Source of the DNA: Ecdyonurus torrentis
Lineage: Eukaryota > Arthropoda > Insecta > Ephemeroptera > Heptageniidae
NCBI GenBank assembly: GCA_949318235.1
Contig: OX439137.1
Span: 22,748,518-22,812,517 of the forward strand
Direction: 5' to 3'
Length of the DNA stretch: 64,000 nt
Positions 1 to 12,498 of the stretch are shown in pieces. The stretch's first letter is position 1. Each line of letters starts with the position of its first letter. A program made the translations under genes and the position numbers. The notes below the pieces were generated by a model. That model was not told where the DNA came from. It did not search any database and saw only the letters and a list, made by a program, of their open reading frames with translations.

Positions 1-151
1 ATTTAAAAAATATAAACAAAAGTTATACTTATATGACTAATTTATTCATGTCTTGATACAAAGAAATTAATGTTTTATTTAATAGGGTAATAATTATAGT
101 ATATAAGGTCAAAACAAACTCTCCTTCAATAATTACAAATCATGTCCTTAA

Positions 152-486
152 AGGAATAGACCGGAGAAAAACATAGGCATTTATATCACAAAACACTTTA
201 TGGGATTTACATAAATAACATTAATTTGTCTCAAAACCCAACAGTAGCCCCGTAGCAGTGATCGGAAAAGTCGATTTATGCAACCCGCACAACATTTTCA
301 TACTAATTTTTGCATGTTTCTGACGTCATAAACATGAATTTTCACGCAAATTGCATACTTTACAGTATTTTCACGCTCTCTCGTGGGGCTACATTAACAT
401 TCTGGTAAAAATTGTCATCAGTTTTGAAGATCCCATTTCGTGTTTATTCATTAAAAAGCACATGTTGTTTTATGTGGTCTATGACT
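152..486. repeat. TTAA-flanked MITE (family R), copy 1
   Basis: A 335-bp repeat flanked by TTAA at 148-151 and 487-490. Its ends are AGGAATAGACC and, read inward from the other side, AGTCATAGACC. The same sequence recurs at 33,118-33,453 in the opposite orientation, at 51,626-51,965, and as a fragment near 56,025-56,158. TTAA target duplications are typical of piggyBac-type transposition. No coding capacity is seen. Confidence 0.8.
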
Positions 487-847
487 TTAACTATAGTTAT
501 TGTTACTATTAATTAATTAATTATTAATATTGACACAACTCTACTCTAAGCACGTGACACTTTTTAGGACAAATTTTTGGGAAAAATATCACTTTTAGTA
601 TTTTAATGTAATGCAATAATACTCAATACATAAAATAAGTTTAAAAAAAAAAGCCTTTTGTTTTATAAAGGTACTAACTTTTTTTAATCCGATTGGAACT
701 ATGATCGCGAGCGCAGAGCGCGAGCGAACCCATTTTTAATGAGCACTGGCCAAGTCTCACATAATTTTATATATGGTTGATTTATTTTTGCGTGTCTTTT
801 CTGTTTACTCAATAATTATTATTATCATAACATTTAGTGTGCATTTT
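487..847. other. Intergenic DNA without recognised features
   Basis: AT-rich sequence with a short GC-rich patch near 703-725 made of repeated GAGCG-like words. No open frame, RNA gene or repeat copy was recognised. Confidence 0.5.
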
Positions 848-1348
848 TGCAGTCTTGTAGTTGTTAACGTAAAATCGTTAATGTTAAGTTAACTATAATG
901 TTAACTTGTTATTTCTATAATATATATTGATCAATAACATTGCAAAATGTAACGTTATTGTTATAGATTAACAAAAATTGACTTTAACATAGTGATAACT
1001 ATAGGGTATAACGTTACTTTTTGAAAGAAATTTTTACTTTATAGTAACTTAGAAAAAAAAATCAACTGACAATAGAAATAATAAATCAAATAAACCCTTT
1101 TTTTTATAAATGAGTAAAATATAAGTGAAACATTAACTTTATATATTATATATATAATTTATGAATAATCATAAAAAATGCGCATCGCCTAAACAAGCTG
1201 TAAACGTTATTAACGTTACTGGTAACATTATAGTTGGGGACAAAATAAAGTTAACGTTAACGTTATCGTTTAAGTTATATTTTTATATGAAATAAACGTA
1301 TAGAAAATTATAGTTATAGAAAATTCAGGTAACGACGACAAGACTGCA
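848..1348. repeat. Terminal-inverted-repeat element of about 500 bp
   Basis: The ends TGCAGTCTTGTAG (848-860) and GACAAGACTGCA (1,337-1,348) form an imperfect inverted repeat. The interior is dense in GTTAACG-like words on both strands and has no coding frame. It is probably a non-autonomous DNA transposon. The family was not identified and no target duplication could be fixed. Confidence 0.55.
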
Positions 1349-1572
1349 TGTTTGACTTTTATGAAAATTTTTAAATCAAAGCAAAGTTTAAGATAGTAGG
1401 TATTTTAAGTAGAAAAAAAAATATGCAGACATATGAAGGAACTTTATAACTCAACAACATACTCTAAAATTACAACAACAAACAAACAAAAATATATACA
1501 AAATTTATACAAAATTACTAAATTGCGTCATCAGCTAATATAATATGCATCTGTAATAATTTATTTGAACTT

Positions 1573-4572
1573 TTACATTAAAGTTGTACAATTATTTGGG
1601 CAAGGTTCAGCTTGTTGAATGGTATGAAACTGTACAAGAACACACATGTAGGAGACCATTACACCAGATATCTGAAAATATAAATATAAAGAAGTAAATG
1701 ATTGATTGAATTAACAGATCAATATCAAGCTTACTTACCATGTAGTTAAGAGAAATATCAAGAGGGATGCTGGAGAAGATTGAGTAGTGGAGCAAAGTGT
1801 GAGGAAGTTGATCTCGAAATATCTGGACCTCTTCACGTAAACTGTACATCTTATCATTGCACTTGTACTGCAATTGTTGGAGTGCGCTGCCAGTGCGCTT
1901 GGACTTGCAAATTTAACACAATTCTTAATAAATAATAGAAGACTTGCAAAAGTAGGTTTTGTGAGAAAATAAACAAACTCACAGCTCAACAATACTAACG
2001 AAATGCTATAATAACAGATGACTTTGTGATACTGTCTCAATTTAACATGCTTTCTTATGGGGTAATAAAGCAGCTATAACTCGAGTTATAGTTCTCGGAA
2101 ATAAAATTTTTACTGTAGCTCATTGAGCCTCAAAGCTTTAATTTTATTGGATTTCAATCAATTTGGATATAAATTATTTTTTCATTTAACTGACTTCAAA
2201 TTCAGGAAAACAAAAGTATTTAGGCTCTGTAAGCTACAGTAAAAGTTTCAATTCCGAGAAATAATTGTAACTCGAGTTTATAACTGCTTCATTACCCTAT
2301 AAGAAAGCATGCTAAATTGAGATAGGAAATAGGAACACAAAGTCGTCTAGCACTTTGTTATAGTATTGTTACCATTGTTGGGTTGTGTGTTGGTTTATTT
2401 TTCACTGCAGACATAAATTTGAGTACCAATATAGTTTATAAATTATACAATTGTATTTTATATGGATAAACTATGTTATACAGACGGTAAATCTTAAGTC
2501 TTTTATTGATATAATATTTTTTCTTTTATGAGTTTTTAGTTTTTTTTTATGTATAAGATAGAACACGTTTCCAAAACTAAGCTATCTTTATTATAGGATC
2601 TTTATACTATTTATACAATTTTATTTAAAAATTTAAAAATGTTTAAATGCAATAAATAAATAAATAAATAATTTATTTAAAAAAATACTACTTACTATAC
2701 TATGTTATTACTAAAATGTTATTCCTGCAAAAATAGTCATAAAAATGTAAGATTTTTTTAAATAACGTTCCAGTTCTCAAAATTTATAAAAAATAATATA
2801 TTTTAACAGGTTTATGGATTGTCTCCCTTTATTGTCTATATAACTGTTGCGGAGAACTTGTAATGGTCTGTTCACAATGACGCGTAAATTCACGTAACTC
2901 TTACGTGAAGATACGGCAATCAATGTTGTTTGGATTCTTACGTGAAAGTTATGTGAATTTACGCGTCATATTGTGAACAGCCCATTATACATATTTCCAA
3001 CGGGGATTTTTGCAAACGTTTTACAGCCAAAAAATATTATAAATGCGTAATTTCAGTACGTACCTCTTTTTTAGTTCCCTCACACACACTAGTGATGATT
3101 AAAATTTTGCCAGAAGTTACAACCAACCAGCTGAAACTTTCAGTAAACAAAACGAATCGTCTATCAGAAAGTTTTGAACTCAAATTAAATATTGCCAATA
3201 TTATAAAATAAACAGATTCAATATTATCAATTACAGATACGGCGAGGGATAATAATAAATGAGCTTCATAAACTGAACAAATCTCTTCTCCAATTCCACA
3301 TATTTCTAAATGAAGAAATCGTAATTTTTCAAGTTGTTTGGCTTGTTTTTTTGTAGACTTCATGTTCTGAAAATGTTAAAATTAGTTTAAACAAACTCAT
3401 GTTTTTATATTGACTATGTGTAAGTGCAATGTTTGTATTGTATTTTATTTGATCAATAAAATCTTTATTATTATTATTATTATAAAATAGTAAGAAAGTA
3501 TAGTTATTAATGAAACCGAGGACTTCCATTAGAAAATTTTAATTCTTGCAAATTTTTGAAAATCAAATGCGTTTTTCCAGAAATAAAAAACATCGAGTAA
3601 ACAAAATGATCAATGATCACTGTCATAATTTGCAACAATGGAAAATATTTTAATACAAATCCTGATATCATATTGTGCATTGTATAGCAATTCACTGACA
3701 AAAATAAATACGTAATAATTATGCTAGCTTATTTTCAGCACAATTAGTTCAATATGATATTATCTATGTTACATTGCATAATAATTATGTTATATAACAT
3801 AAATATTATGTTGTATAGCATAATTATTATATTGTTCTTATTTAGCATAATTATAATGACATAAATGCAGCAAAAATTACGTATTTTATTTGTTCCGTGA
3901 AGGAAAATTAAATGATAGTTGAAAAATATTTTTACTAATAACAAACTGCATTATTATTATTTATTCTTGTACAAAATAATTAAGGCTTACCTGAATCACT
4001 TCATTGATGGCTTTAAAAACTTTTTTTTGAATCCAAACAAGAACAATAAATTCTATATCAACTAGACTATAAATGATATCTAAGCTAATTAAAACAGCGT
4101 ATACAATATTATGCAACCAATTTGTATTCCAAACTATAAAATACTCCACATAAAAAACCAAGGCAGATAACCAAACAAATAAAATTAAAATAAATACCAA
4201 TTTTGTACATTCTAAAAACCAGTGTTTATAAAATTTTAAATTATTTTTAAAACAATTAATTAATTTATTAAAAATTTCAATTACTTTATCTGATTTTTTA
4301 TATTTAATCATAACTATTGGTACTATTGATAGAATTAATATATATGAACGAATAAATGCAATCATATACATTGTTGCGTCTTCATAATCAATATTTTGTA
4401 TGCTGTTTGTAACTTCGTCTAAAATCATTTTACAACGACATACGCAACAAATGCTTATATTTAAAATAACAATCATAAACCATACATTTTTAATACAACT
4501 TTTACGATGAAATAAAATTTGTGTTCCAAATATCTTTTGTGAATATAAAAATGGTTTCAAAGCTGACTCCAT
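1573..4572 (-). CDS. Gustatory receptor (7tm_7 family), tandem copy 1
   Basis: Predicted seven-helix chemoreceptor of the insect gustatory receptor family, acting in the plasma membrane of sensory neurons; the ligand cannot be inferred. Four exons, all phase 0: 4,572-3,991, 3,366-3,064, 1,903-1,739 and 1,671-1,573, each bounded by GT and AG, giving 382 aa, a normal length for the family. Exon 1 starts at ATG (MESALKPFLYSQK) and carries several hydrophobic segments. Exon 3 has the conserved L-R-E-E-V-Q-I-F-R-D-Q helix. The last exon contains SYMCVLVQF, matching the family's TYhhhhhQF signature in helix 7, and ends after a short Cys-containing tail. The tandem paralog at 5,798-8,009 has exons of 582, 306, 165 and 99 nt against 582, 303, 165 and 99 nt here, which supports the model. 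The second intron holds palindromic repeats. No stop or frameshift was seen, so it is probably functional. Confidence 0.88.
1934..2405. repeat. Palindromic element P, copy in intron 2 of receptor 1
   Basis: A foldback repeat of about 470 bp. Its ends read AATAGAAGACTTGCAAAAGT and, inverted, the same words. The internal arms contain AACATGCTTTCTTATGG and its complement. Better preserved copies are at 27,104-27,600, 30,308-30,811 and 31,670-32,167, with a fragment at 61,780-61,975. Non-coding; probably a MITE. Confidence 0.75.
2861..2987. repeat. Short palindromic MITE-like repeat
   Basis: Inverted repeat with outer words TAATGG and CCATTA and arms GTTCACAATGACGCGTAAAT and the near-complement on the right. 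The spacer is about 25 bp. It could form one long hairpin. No second copy was noticed. Confidence 0.65.
3697..3905. repeat. MITE with ACGTAATAATTATGC ends, copy in intron 1 of receptor 1
   Basis: The left part contains ACGTAATAATTATGC and the right part AAATTACGTATTTTATTTG, inverted. The interior repeats GCATAATTATTATG-type words. Related copies lie in 26,050-26,620, 29,230-29,800, 32,500-32,710 and 62,320-62,870. Confidence 0.6.
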
Positions 4573-5049
4573 TTCTTGTAATGAAAGAATTTTTATGAGT
4601 AATAGAGTTTAACAGTTTACATTATGTAATATCTTTAATGTATTTTATTAATAATTTTAATATCATCACTTTTAAGAAGCAAAATAAATTAATACAGTAT
4701 TTTGATGAAATGTGTATTTCCTTTTTAAATATTTATATTAGCTTTTTGAATGTAGTAATAAATATTGACGATGTAAAAGGCACTATAATTTATTAAAAAT
4801 ATTAATTAGCTTAATATATCAATTATCAATATACATGTGTTACAAATTTGTTCAAAAATGGCAAAAACGAAAACAATTCATTGATAAAAATGAGAAAAAC
4901 AGGTGTGTTAATTAGTAAAAAAAGCTAATTAAAGAAATATTTAACTTATTTTTCTTTAAAATAAACTTTATATAAGCTTGTTCTGTAAAGTATAGTGAAT
5001 CTCATTAACAGTGATTGGCTGACCAACAAAATAAGACACGTTCATTGGT

Positions 5050-5084
<35 letters not shown>

Positions 5085-5423
5085 TTTCGTTCATTCTTAT
5101 CAAGTTTATAAAGTTCCAAACGAAGAAATAACAATTAATGATCTACCATACATATAAACGTAGTAAACAGGTAATGACTTCATAATCATATGGTTTAACA
5201 AAGGAACATTTTCGAAGCTGGGTCAACTTTTATGTGTAGTTTGTAGAAGGAGCTATAATAATATACAGTATATCATATAAAAACAGAATTTCTTCTCATT
5301 CAGAAGCTCATGAGCTTCTGCAGTTATTTATAAGTCCTTGTTCTTAATACTACATTTGTTTACCGCAACCTCTTTTGGCTACTTAAATTATATGGATTAG
5401 TTATTTTATTATTTGTGTTGTTC
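4573..5423. other. Spacer between receptor 1 and the upstream repeat
   Basis: This is the 5' flank of receptor 1 and should hold its promoter, but no motif stands out. It contains a T-run of about 32 bases at 5,049-5,080. No gene was recognised. Confidence 0.4.
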
Positions 5424-5513
5424 ATAAACCCTGTTTTGTTGCTACAAAAAATGCGCATTACATTTGAATAACCAAAGTTGATCGTCATTTTAGTAGCAGA
5501 AAACAGGGTTATC
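5424..5513. repeat. Short inverted repeat with AACCCTGTTTT ends
   Basis: AACCCTGTTTTGTTGCTAC (left) is complementary to GTAGCAGAAAACAGGGTT (right). A related element with AAACCCTGTTTTTCGTGCC lies near 61,300-61,415. Non-coding, MITE-like. Confidence 0.6.
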
Positions 5514-5797
5514 AAACAGCATCATTGTTTATAAATGTTACAGATATTATTTTTAATAAGAACAACGCTTAATTGTTAAAATTAATTTTTATTACATGAA
5601 CTGCCTGGGACAATAAGAAAATCGTATTGCTTATTTATTATCCAATTCTGCACACACGAATTGTGAACATATATTTTATCGCTCAAAAACTTGCCCAATA
5701 TTTGTAATGCTATTCTTTTGAAAGAAATGTGCACTAAATTTAAATTGTTAAACATAATTGTCACACTCGTATATATGGACATTAAGTTACACAATTT

Positions 5798-8009
5798 TTA
5801 AATTAATACTGTAAGATTATGTGGACAAGGTTCAGCCTGTTGAATGGTGTGAAACTGAACAAGAACACACATGTAGGAAACCACAACTGCAGTTATCTGA
5901 AAAAAAATGAATAATTAGATAATATATATAGATAAATAACGAGCATAGTTACCATAGTGATAAGAGTTAGATCAAGAGGAATGCTGGAGAAGATTGAGTA
6001 GTGGATCAAAGTATGAGGAACTTGATCTCGAAATATCTGGACTTCTTCACGTAAACTGTGCATCTCCTCATTGCACATGTACTGCAACTTCTGTAGTGAG
6101 CAGCCAGTGCGCTTGGACTAGCAAATTAAAAAGAAGAAGAACAAAAAAATAAAAACGAAGGAAGGTAAAAAAAATTGTGATAAAAATTACATTTTTTATG
6201 GATGTGGAAAATTTTATTACCTCTCTTTTGGCTTCTTCGCAAACTATAGTGATGATCAAAATTCTACCAAAAGTAGCGACTAACCAAGCAAAATTGTCAG
6301 CAAATAATAAGAGTTGTCTGCCACGGAAAGTTGAAGCTAAATTACATGTTACTAAAGTAATGAAATAAACAGCTTGAATATTGTCTATTATAGAAATTGC
6401 GAGGCTTAGGAGAAGATAAGCTTCATAAACTGAACAGATCTCTGCACTTAATCCACATAATTTTAAATGAAGTAATCTTAATTTTTCAAGATGTTTAGAT
6501 TTGTTGTTGTTAACAGCTGTCATGTTCTGAAAAATTAGATAACAATAATTAAATTATGTTATTATGTAGTTATAGTTCTGTACTATTAAATTTTTATTTA
6601 CAAGCTCATTAATTTTCATAAGAGTATTTATAAAGATGAAACTAGTATAGTATAGTATATAGTATATTATTATGTATGTTTAAAATATAATAATTATGTT
6701 ATCTTATATATGAAACGTAATAAAATCTTTCCATGTATGCAATTTGAATAAATGTGACATGTAATTGAATTTTACTTGTTAGTATACAGTACAGTACAAG
6801 TGAGGATTATGAAGTTCCACCTTTTTTGATAAATTTATAGAACAGGTTAATGAATATTTAAAATTACTTACATATAGTTCCGCTAATAAAAAAATTTAAA
6901 AAATGCGGAAAAAAATCAAATGGCTAAAATTGTATTTATATAGACCCCTTGCACATCCTTGCGCTTTGTCGCCATGTTTGTGGTGCCTAATGCATTGTCC
7001 AGCATAGGGGAAACACCATTTCTCCTTATTTTTCACATAAAAAGTTTATTTCAAACTAAATGGATTTTTCTCATATTCTTCGAACTTATTAGAAGCTAGA
7101 AATAAGGCTTTGATATAGGTTTGAAGCTTCTTTTGCTATTAAAAAAAAAATAATAACGTTTTTCCTATACTGGCCTATGTATTCCTGACCAACAAAATGG
7201 AGGCTCTTAAATATGACTGCAACCGGTCTATAGAATTCAAGAAAGAATTTGGGGTATCACCCCTTGCAAAATATTAATGAGCTGCTGCTGTATCTTATCT
7301 GGTGGAAAAGTTGCATAAATGTTATGAGTCTATATATTCGGTTTTTAATTTCAAAATACAAATAACCAAGTAAACATCAGATTTGCATGATGATTTCTCA
7401 TAAAAACTAAACAAAACAAAATCTTACCTGAATTTGTTCATTGATAGTTTTTAAAATTCGTTTCTGAATCCAAACAATAACAGCAAATTCATCCTCAATC
7501 AAGCAATAAGTTATTCTAAATATCATTAAAATTGCATACAAAAGTTTATCCCATAAAGTATGATCCCAATAAACATGATAAGTGGTATATAATGATAATG
7601 ATGTTAACCATTCGTATAAAAGAAAAAAGAAAACAAAATTATTTAATTCGAAATAACAATTTTTATTAAAAATTATTTTATTTTTAAAATAAAGCATTAA
7701 ATTATAAAATATATGAATTATTTTTTCTGACTTCTTGAATTGAAGATAAATTAATGGTAATATTGATAAAGCTAAAATCAAATCACGAATAAGTGCAGCC
7801 ATACATATCGTTGCGTTCTTAAAATCTACATTTTGGATGTTAGTTTCAGTGGCTTTCAACATTTCTATGCATCGATATATAGAACAAATACTAAAAATCG
7901 TAATAACCATTAAAAACCATATATTTTTAATCCAACTTTTACGTTGAAATAAAATTTGTGTTCCAAATAATTTTTGAGAATATAAAAGTGGTTTAAGACC
8001 TGCCTCCAT
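5798..8009 (-). CDS. Gustatory receptor (7tm_7 family), tandem copy 2
   Basis: Second receptor of the pair. Four phase-0 exons: 8,009-7,428, 6,526-6,221, 6,117-5,953 and 5,896-5,798, giving 383 aa. It starts MEAGLKPLLYSQK, close to copy 1. Exon 2 includes the helix words SVYEAYLLLSLAISIID. Exon 3 carries LREEVQIFRDQVPHTL and exon 4 has SYMCVLVQFHTIQQAEPC before a TAA stop at 5,798-5,800. The SYMCVLVQF word is the family signature. Exon lengths match copy 1 except for one extra codon in exon 2, so the two arose by tandem duplication and have diverged mostly in exon 1. Intron 1 (6,527-7,427) contains a MITE. There is no sign of inactivation. The ligand is unknown. Confidence 0.88.
6940..7236. 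repeat. MITE with TATAGACC-TTGCA ends, copy 1
   Basis: About 297 bp, bounded by TATAGACCCCTTGCAC and GCAACCGGTCTATAG. Full-length relatives in the opposite orientation are at 17,040-17,335 and 39,390-39,689. The flanking TATA words suggest a TA-type target duplication. Non-coding; lies in intron 1 of receptor 2. Confidence 0.78.
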
Positions 8010-8938
8010 TTCCAGAGAGTGTAATATAAACTGATATAAGTGAAAATAATAAATACAATATTTGTTAATATATTTTTTTACATCGATCTTATTGCAAGAA
8101 TAAAATAAATCAATAAATTAAAATGATTGTGTGTTTTATTTTTAAATATTAATGTGCGTTTTTTTTTTTTTTAATATGTTTACCATACCATAAACATTTA
8201 AAAAGGTGCTATGACTGGCATGGTTAAAAATTTTGATGAAATAAATAAAATGACTAATCAAAATGTGACTTGTCATTTAAATTAATAAGAATTGATTGTT
8301 CTTTATTCGTTTCTTAATACATATAATTTAAATATTAAATGATTGAGTGTAAATTGATCGTGCGTGATGATCAATAAGTCAAATAATTGAGGGCGCGCCA
8401 GACTCTCTTCTTTGGACGTTTAAAAAATCGAACAAAGCAAATAATATAATATATTGTATTCATACACTACTGTACATGAGTTAATATTTAATTTTATAAT
8501 TTATATAAACAATTTTACGTAATTGAAAGCCAATAAATAATAAAATTAATGAAATTATTACGTCATTATTGTATGAGTACATGACTTTGTTATGGTCAAA
8601 ATTATCTATTATATAGTAACCGCAGTAGTTCAATAATACAACTGACAGTAAACGAAAAAAATAATAATAATAATAATAAAAAAAAATTATTAAATAAACT
8701 AAATCTAACCATAGTAATGTGTTTTTTTTTGTTTTTTTTACTGTTTATGTATATTATAATGTGGTGGTAATAAATAAAAATGGATACTGTATTACGCTTA
8801 TGGTTATGATCACGATGTTACACTTTAAGCTATACCAATGTCCAATAATATGAAATAAAGTTTTATTATTCAAATTTGTCATGCTTAATTTTTGTATAAG
8901 AAAAAATGGAGCAGGTTTAAGGAAATTGAAGTATATGG

Positions 8939-8986
<48 letters not shown>

Positions 8987-9818
8987 GTTTTAAAACTTGG
9001 TATGGATAATCCACCGCCCATTTTGACATTTTAACTTTGACAGTTACAATGTCTCATTGCATTGATTACTTGTACTTAATTGACAAGCGTTTTATCAATA
9101 CAATAACAGTATTATAGAGATATAATATAGTAGTATTATATTGTTAGTGTTATAGATATTACTTTGGTCACCACATAATTTAGATCATATAATATGGGTG
9201 CTACTAAGTGGTGAATAAGTATTATTACTATAATATACTATTTATTGGCTTAAAATATGATAAATTGTTAGTATTCTTCTCATTTACATTTTTCCTTTAT
9301 TGATTGACGCAATTTTGATCATTATAATATGTGTTATTTTTGTAAGAATAGGGTTTGCTTCATTTTTCCATGATTTTTTTTTTTTAATTATTTTCATTAT
9401 GACAATTGTGTTTTTACTCAAAAATGTTACTATTTAATATATTTATATAATATTATATATATATTATATATATAGCAATGATAAGTTTTAATAAGTCAAC
9501 GTAGCTTTATAACATTAAAAATGATATATTGCGCATATATTTTCAATTATTTCATCTATTTTATCGATATCTCTAATCAGTTAAAGTGCTTTTTTTTTAA
9601 GATCATTATATTAAAAGTATTAAAAAAAAGGTATTGTAAATATTTGAAAATAAAACACATAATCAATATAATATGGTCTGACGTTCAAATAAATTAACTG
9701 ATAACTTTTATAATATGTTGAAATACGTAATAAAATTTTTAAATTTTTTATAGAGTATGCATGTATTATAAAACTAAATGTTTAGTTCATAATACGCTAG
9801 AGCTATCACAACGCAGAA
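8010..9818. other. AT-rich intergenic DNA
   Basis: Contains T-runs (the longest at 8,939-8,984, about 46 bases) and AT-rich simple sequence. The 91-residue frame here is mostly lysine codons from the T-run and is not a gene. It lies between divergently oriented receptor sequences and could hold their 5' regulatory DNA. No promoter motif was recognised. Confidence 0.45.
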
Positions 9819-10283
9819 ATAGAATCAGCTCTGAAACCACTTTTATACTCTCAGAAATTATTTGGGACACAAATTTTATTTCAACGTAAAAGTTGGGCTA
9901 AAAATACGTGGTTTGTGATTGAATTATTACTATTATTAATTTTATTTATCGATTCATACAATTATTGAAAGACACTAAAACCAGCTTTCAAATTGCAGAT
10001 TATGAACGCGCATTGAACCTATTGAACGTATTGAACCTTTTTTTATATAATAACAAACTGTGCCACGCAAGACTTCAGAACTTTTACTGTGGCAAGGCCC
10101 TTGCTGGTAATTTATATCCTTTTCTTTATTATTGATCCTAGCCGCAATGTTTTTTTTTTTCCATTGAAAATACTTGCTTTTTTGTTACTTAAAGATTTAT
10201 ATATAGAAAAACTGGGAGCGATTCATCAAACAACTTATCGACGCTAACTTTCAACAATGACGACATCTCAGTTATACACGTAT

Positions 10284-10346
10284 CATTCATTCATTCATTC
10301 ATTCATTCATTCATTCATTCATTCATTCATTCATTCATTCATTCAT
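10284..10346. repeat. (ATTC)n microsatellite
   Basis: About 16 copies of a 4-base unit, inside the receptor pseudogene. Confidence 0.95.
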
Positions 10347-10444
10347 GATTATTCATAATTTCTATTTGAGTGTGTGTATAAGGATCATCCAAAGAACACA
10401 TGTACATAACTGTTTTCTTGGAGTTTAGCACTGAAAGTTATCCT

Positions 10445-10644
10445 ATATCGATGTTTACCTGTCGAAGTGAACAAACTACACTTTACAAATTTGACTCAAA
10501 ATAAACGATCTACGTTTGGCACTTCTAGGCATTTTAACAGGAGAACTATATGGGTGAACTTGGAATTTGTAAAGTGTAGATCGGTCGTTTTGAACAAAGT
10601 TTGTAAAGTGAAGTACATTCGTTTCGATGGGTAAGCATCGATAT
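10445..10644. repeat. MITE with ATATCGATG ends
   Basis: A 200-bp imperfect palindrome. The left arm has ATATCGATGTTTACC and ACTACACTTTACAAA. The right arm has TTTGTAAAGTGAAGTA and GTAAGCATCGATAT. It is inserted in the receptor pseudogene. Confidence 0.7.
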
Positions 10645-11279
10645 ATGTTTTATGAGCTATTACATATAATTATCACAGAATTAAAAATCTCACAACTATG
10701 CTACAAGGCTCTTGTTGGCTGCCTCTATTTTTTTCTTTCTATTTTAACATACCTTACATCATATCATGCCTTACTAATATTAATTTTTTTTTATTAATTT
10801 TCAGATATCTGGTGTTGTGGTTTCCTACATGTGTGTTCTTGTTCAATTTCACACCATTCAACACCCTGAACCTTGTATAAATAATTGCACAATTTCAACA
10901 TAAAATAATAATAATAATAAAGCATAATGATGCAGATGTGCACATGGTTTTGATAATACAGTATATTTTAATTATCATTTAAATTCAGCGTGCATTTTTC
11001 ACATAAGAATAACATTGCAAATTTTAGCGGCACTTTCTGAATGGTTATCAGAATTGTGTATAATAGGAACATTTAAAAGGTTACAGGATACTTCTACTTC
11101 TAGTAATCAAATGTCAGAGATGTCAGTTTATCAAATAACACAAAATTTATTTTTTTATTTATTTTTTTACCTTTACCTTTACTTTACTTTACTTAATTTT
11201 TTTTTTTTTTTTTTTTTTACCAAATACCAAATTGTAACTCATTCCAACCATGTAAAAATTAATAATAGAAAATAGTAGG

Positions 11280-11515
11280 TACAGAGCATGTTATATTGGG
11301 GGGAAAAATGCATCAATTCTCTAATTTATATAGTAAATTGAGACTTGGGACCAAATGTTCTAGCATAGAAAAGTGCTACATAAAATAAATTTTAAAAGCA
11401 AGGATACAAGTGTCAATAAAATACTATATTTTATACAAAGTATCTCACGTTCTCACTGAGGCACAACATTATAAAACAACATCATAATTACTCATGGCCT
11501 TAGAAGGCTTCTGCA
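11280..11515. repeat. Diverged copy of the hammerhead-bearing retroelement
   Basis: This stretch aligns by eye with 15,410-15,610. Shared landmarks are a TAATTTATATAGTAAATTGAGACT-like block, TATCTCACGTTCTCAC, ACAACATCATAA and finally GGCCTTAGA. That last word corresponds to the 3' edge of the hammerhead motif at 15,602-15,646, but the rest of the ribozyme is lost here. Confidence 0.55.
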
Positions 11516-11679
11516 GTTCACATATACATATAAAACAAATAAATATATTACAAATTTTACATTTTACATTTTTTATTTTTTTTTTTATTTTTTTTTTTTT
11601 ACGTATTAGATTGGGGGTAAACATACACCCAAAATAGATTCTATACTTAAATTATAGTAGACCTCTTTAAAAATTGATA
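11516..11679. other. T-rich spacer
   Basis: Mostly T-rich low-complexity DNA. No gene was recognised. Confidence 0.4.
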
Positions 11680-12015
11680 TGTACTGCATCATGAAAATAG
11701 TTGGTAGAGATTAGAGCACGTTGAATTGAAAATTAATAAAACACGAAAATTCTCTAATTTAAATAGTAAATTGGGACTAGGGATCAAATATTCTAGCTTG
11801 AGCTAGTTAAAAAGTAGACGTTTACTTTTTAACTAGCTCAAGCTAGAATATTTTAACCCCTAGTCCCAATTTACTATTTAAATTAGAGAATTTTTGCGTT
11901 TTATTAATTTTCAATTCAACGTGCTCTAATCTCTACCAACTATTTTCTAAATATTTTTTTAAACTTATTAATACTAACCGCGATGGTTTTTTCCTAATAC
12001 GTGTACTGCATCATG
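11680..12015. mobile_element. Short retroelement insertion with 14-bp target duplication
   Basis: The perfect direct repeat TGTACTGCATCATG flanks the insert at 11,680-11,693 and 12,002-12,015. The insert (11,694-12,001) is a near-perfect palindrome around 11,820, with arms of about 125 bp. It is followed on the right by a tail ending CGCGATGGTTTTTTCCTAAT. The same tail ends the copies at 15,309 (inverted) and about 16,458. A 14-bp duplication fits target-primed reverse transcription. The palindrome looks like two 5'-truncated copies joined head to head, the left one also lacking the 3' tail. No ribozyme core remains in this copy. Confidence 0.75.
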
Positions 12016-12498
12016 GCTAAACAAATTATGTATTTAATTGCAAATTTTGACATACCAATAAATTATTATTCATATGTGCAGCAAGTTTGTTTGCTTGTTT
12101 TATTTATCTTATTTTTCATAAATAAAATGGAAAGGATTATTAATTTAAAAATAGCTCTCACAATGTATTATAATGTGAATGTATGTATTTTCATTATTGT
12201 AAGAATCAAAATACATCAATTTATATAGAATGTTATGATCATTGTGGAAACATGATATGTGTTTACATACAGTATAATGTATGCATTTTTATGCCTTGCA
12301 TTTTCATTTATGAATGTGTAAAGTTTTTAAGGAGATAAAACTGTCTGCAGCGTTCACTCATATGAAACTAGGAATGGTGGACATTTTTACCTTGAAAAAA
12401 CATGCTTATCACTCAGCAAAATGTGCCCTCAATATCGTATACCCCTAATTTATATAATGCACTCCCTATAAAGAAATGTAAATCCAAGATGTATACAT
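12016..12498. other. Intergenic DNA without recognised features
   Basis: AT-rich, without a convincing frame or repeat copy. Confidence 0.4.

Larger units (their letters stand above)
9819..10903 (+). pseudogene. Gustatory receptor pseudogene, inverted relative to the pair
   Basis: From 9,819 the plus strand reads I-E-S-A-L-K-P-L-L-Y-S-Q-K, matching the start of both receptors but with ATA where they have ATG. The frame stops at 9,966 (TGA). Similarity resumes one frame over (D-T-K-T-S-F-Q-I-A-D-Y-E) up to about 10,018, where unrelated repeat sequence takes over. The 99-nt last exon survives at 10,805-10,903 behind a good AG acceptor and still encodes SYMCVLVQFHTIQ. The remainder of exon 1 and all of exons 2 and 3 were not found in between. 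The gene is therefore dead through start loss, frameshift, insertion and exon loss. Confidence 0.85.

Noticed and set aside
6177..6368. Plus-strand 63-residue frame
   Set aside because: Antisense shadow of exon 2 of gustatory receptor 2.
8754..9029. 91-residue lysine-rich frame
   Set aside because: Most of it is a T-run; no homologous features or splice context.
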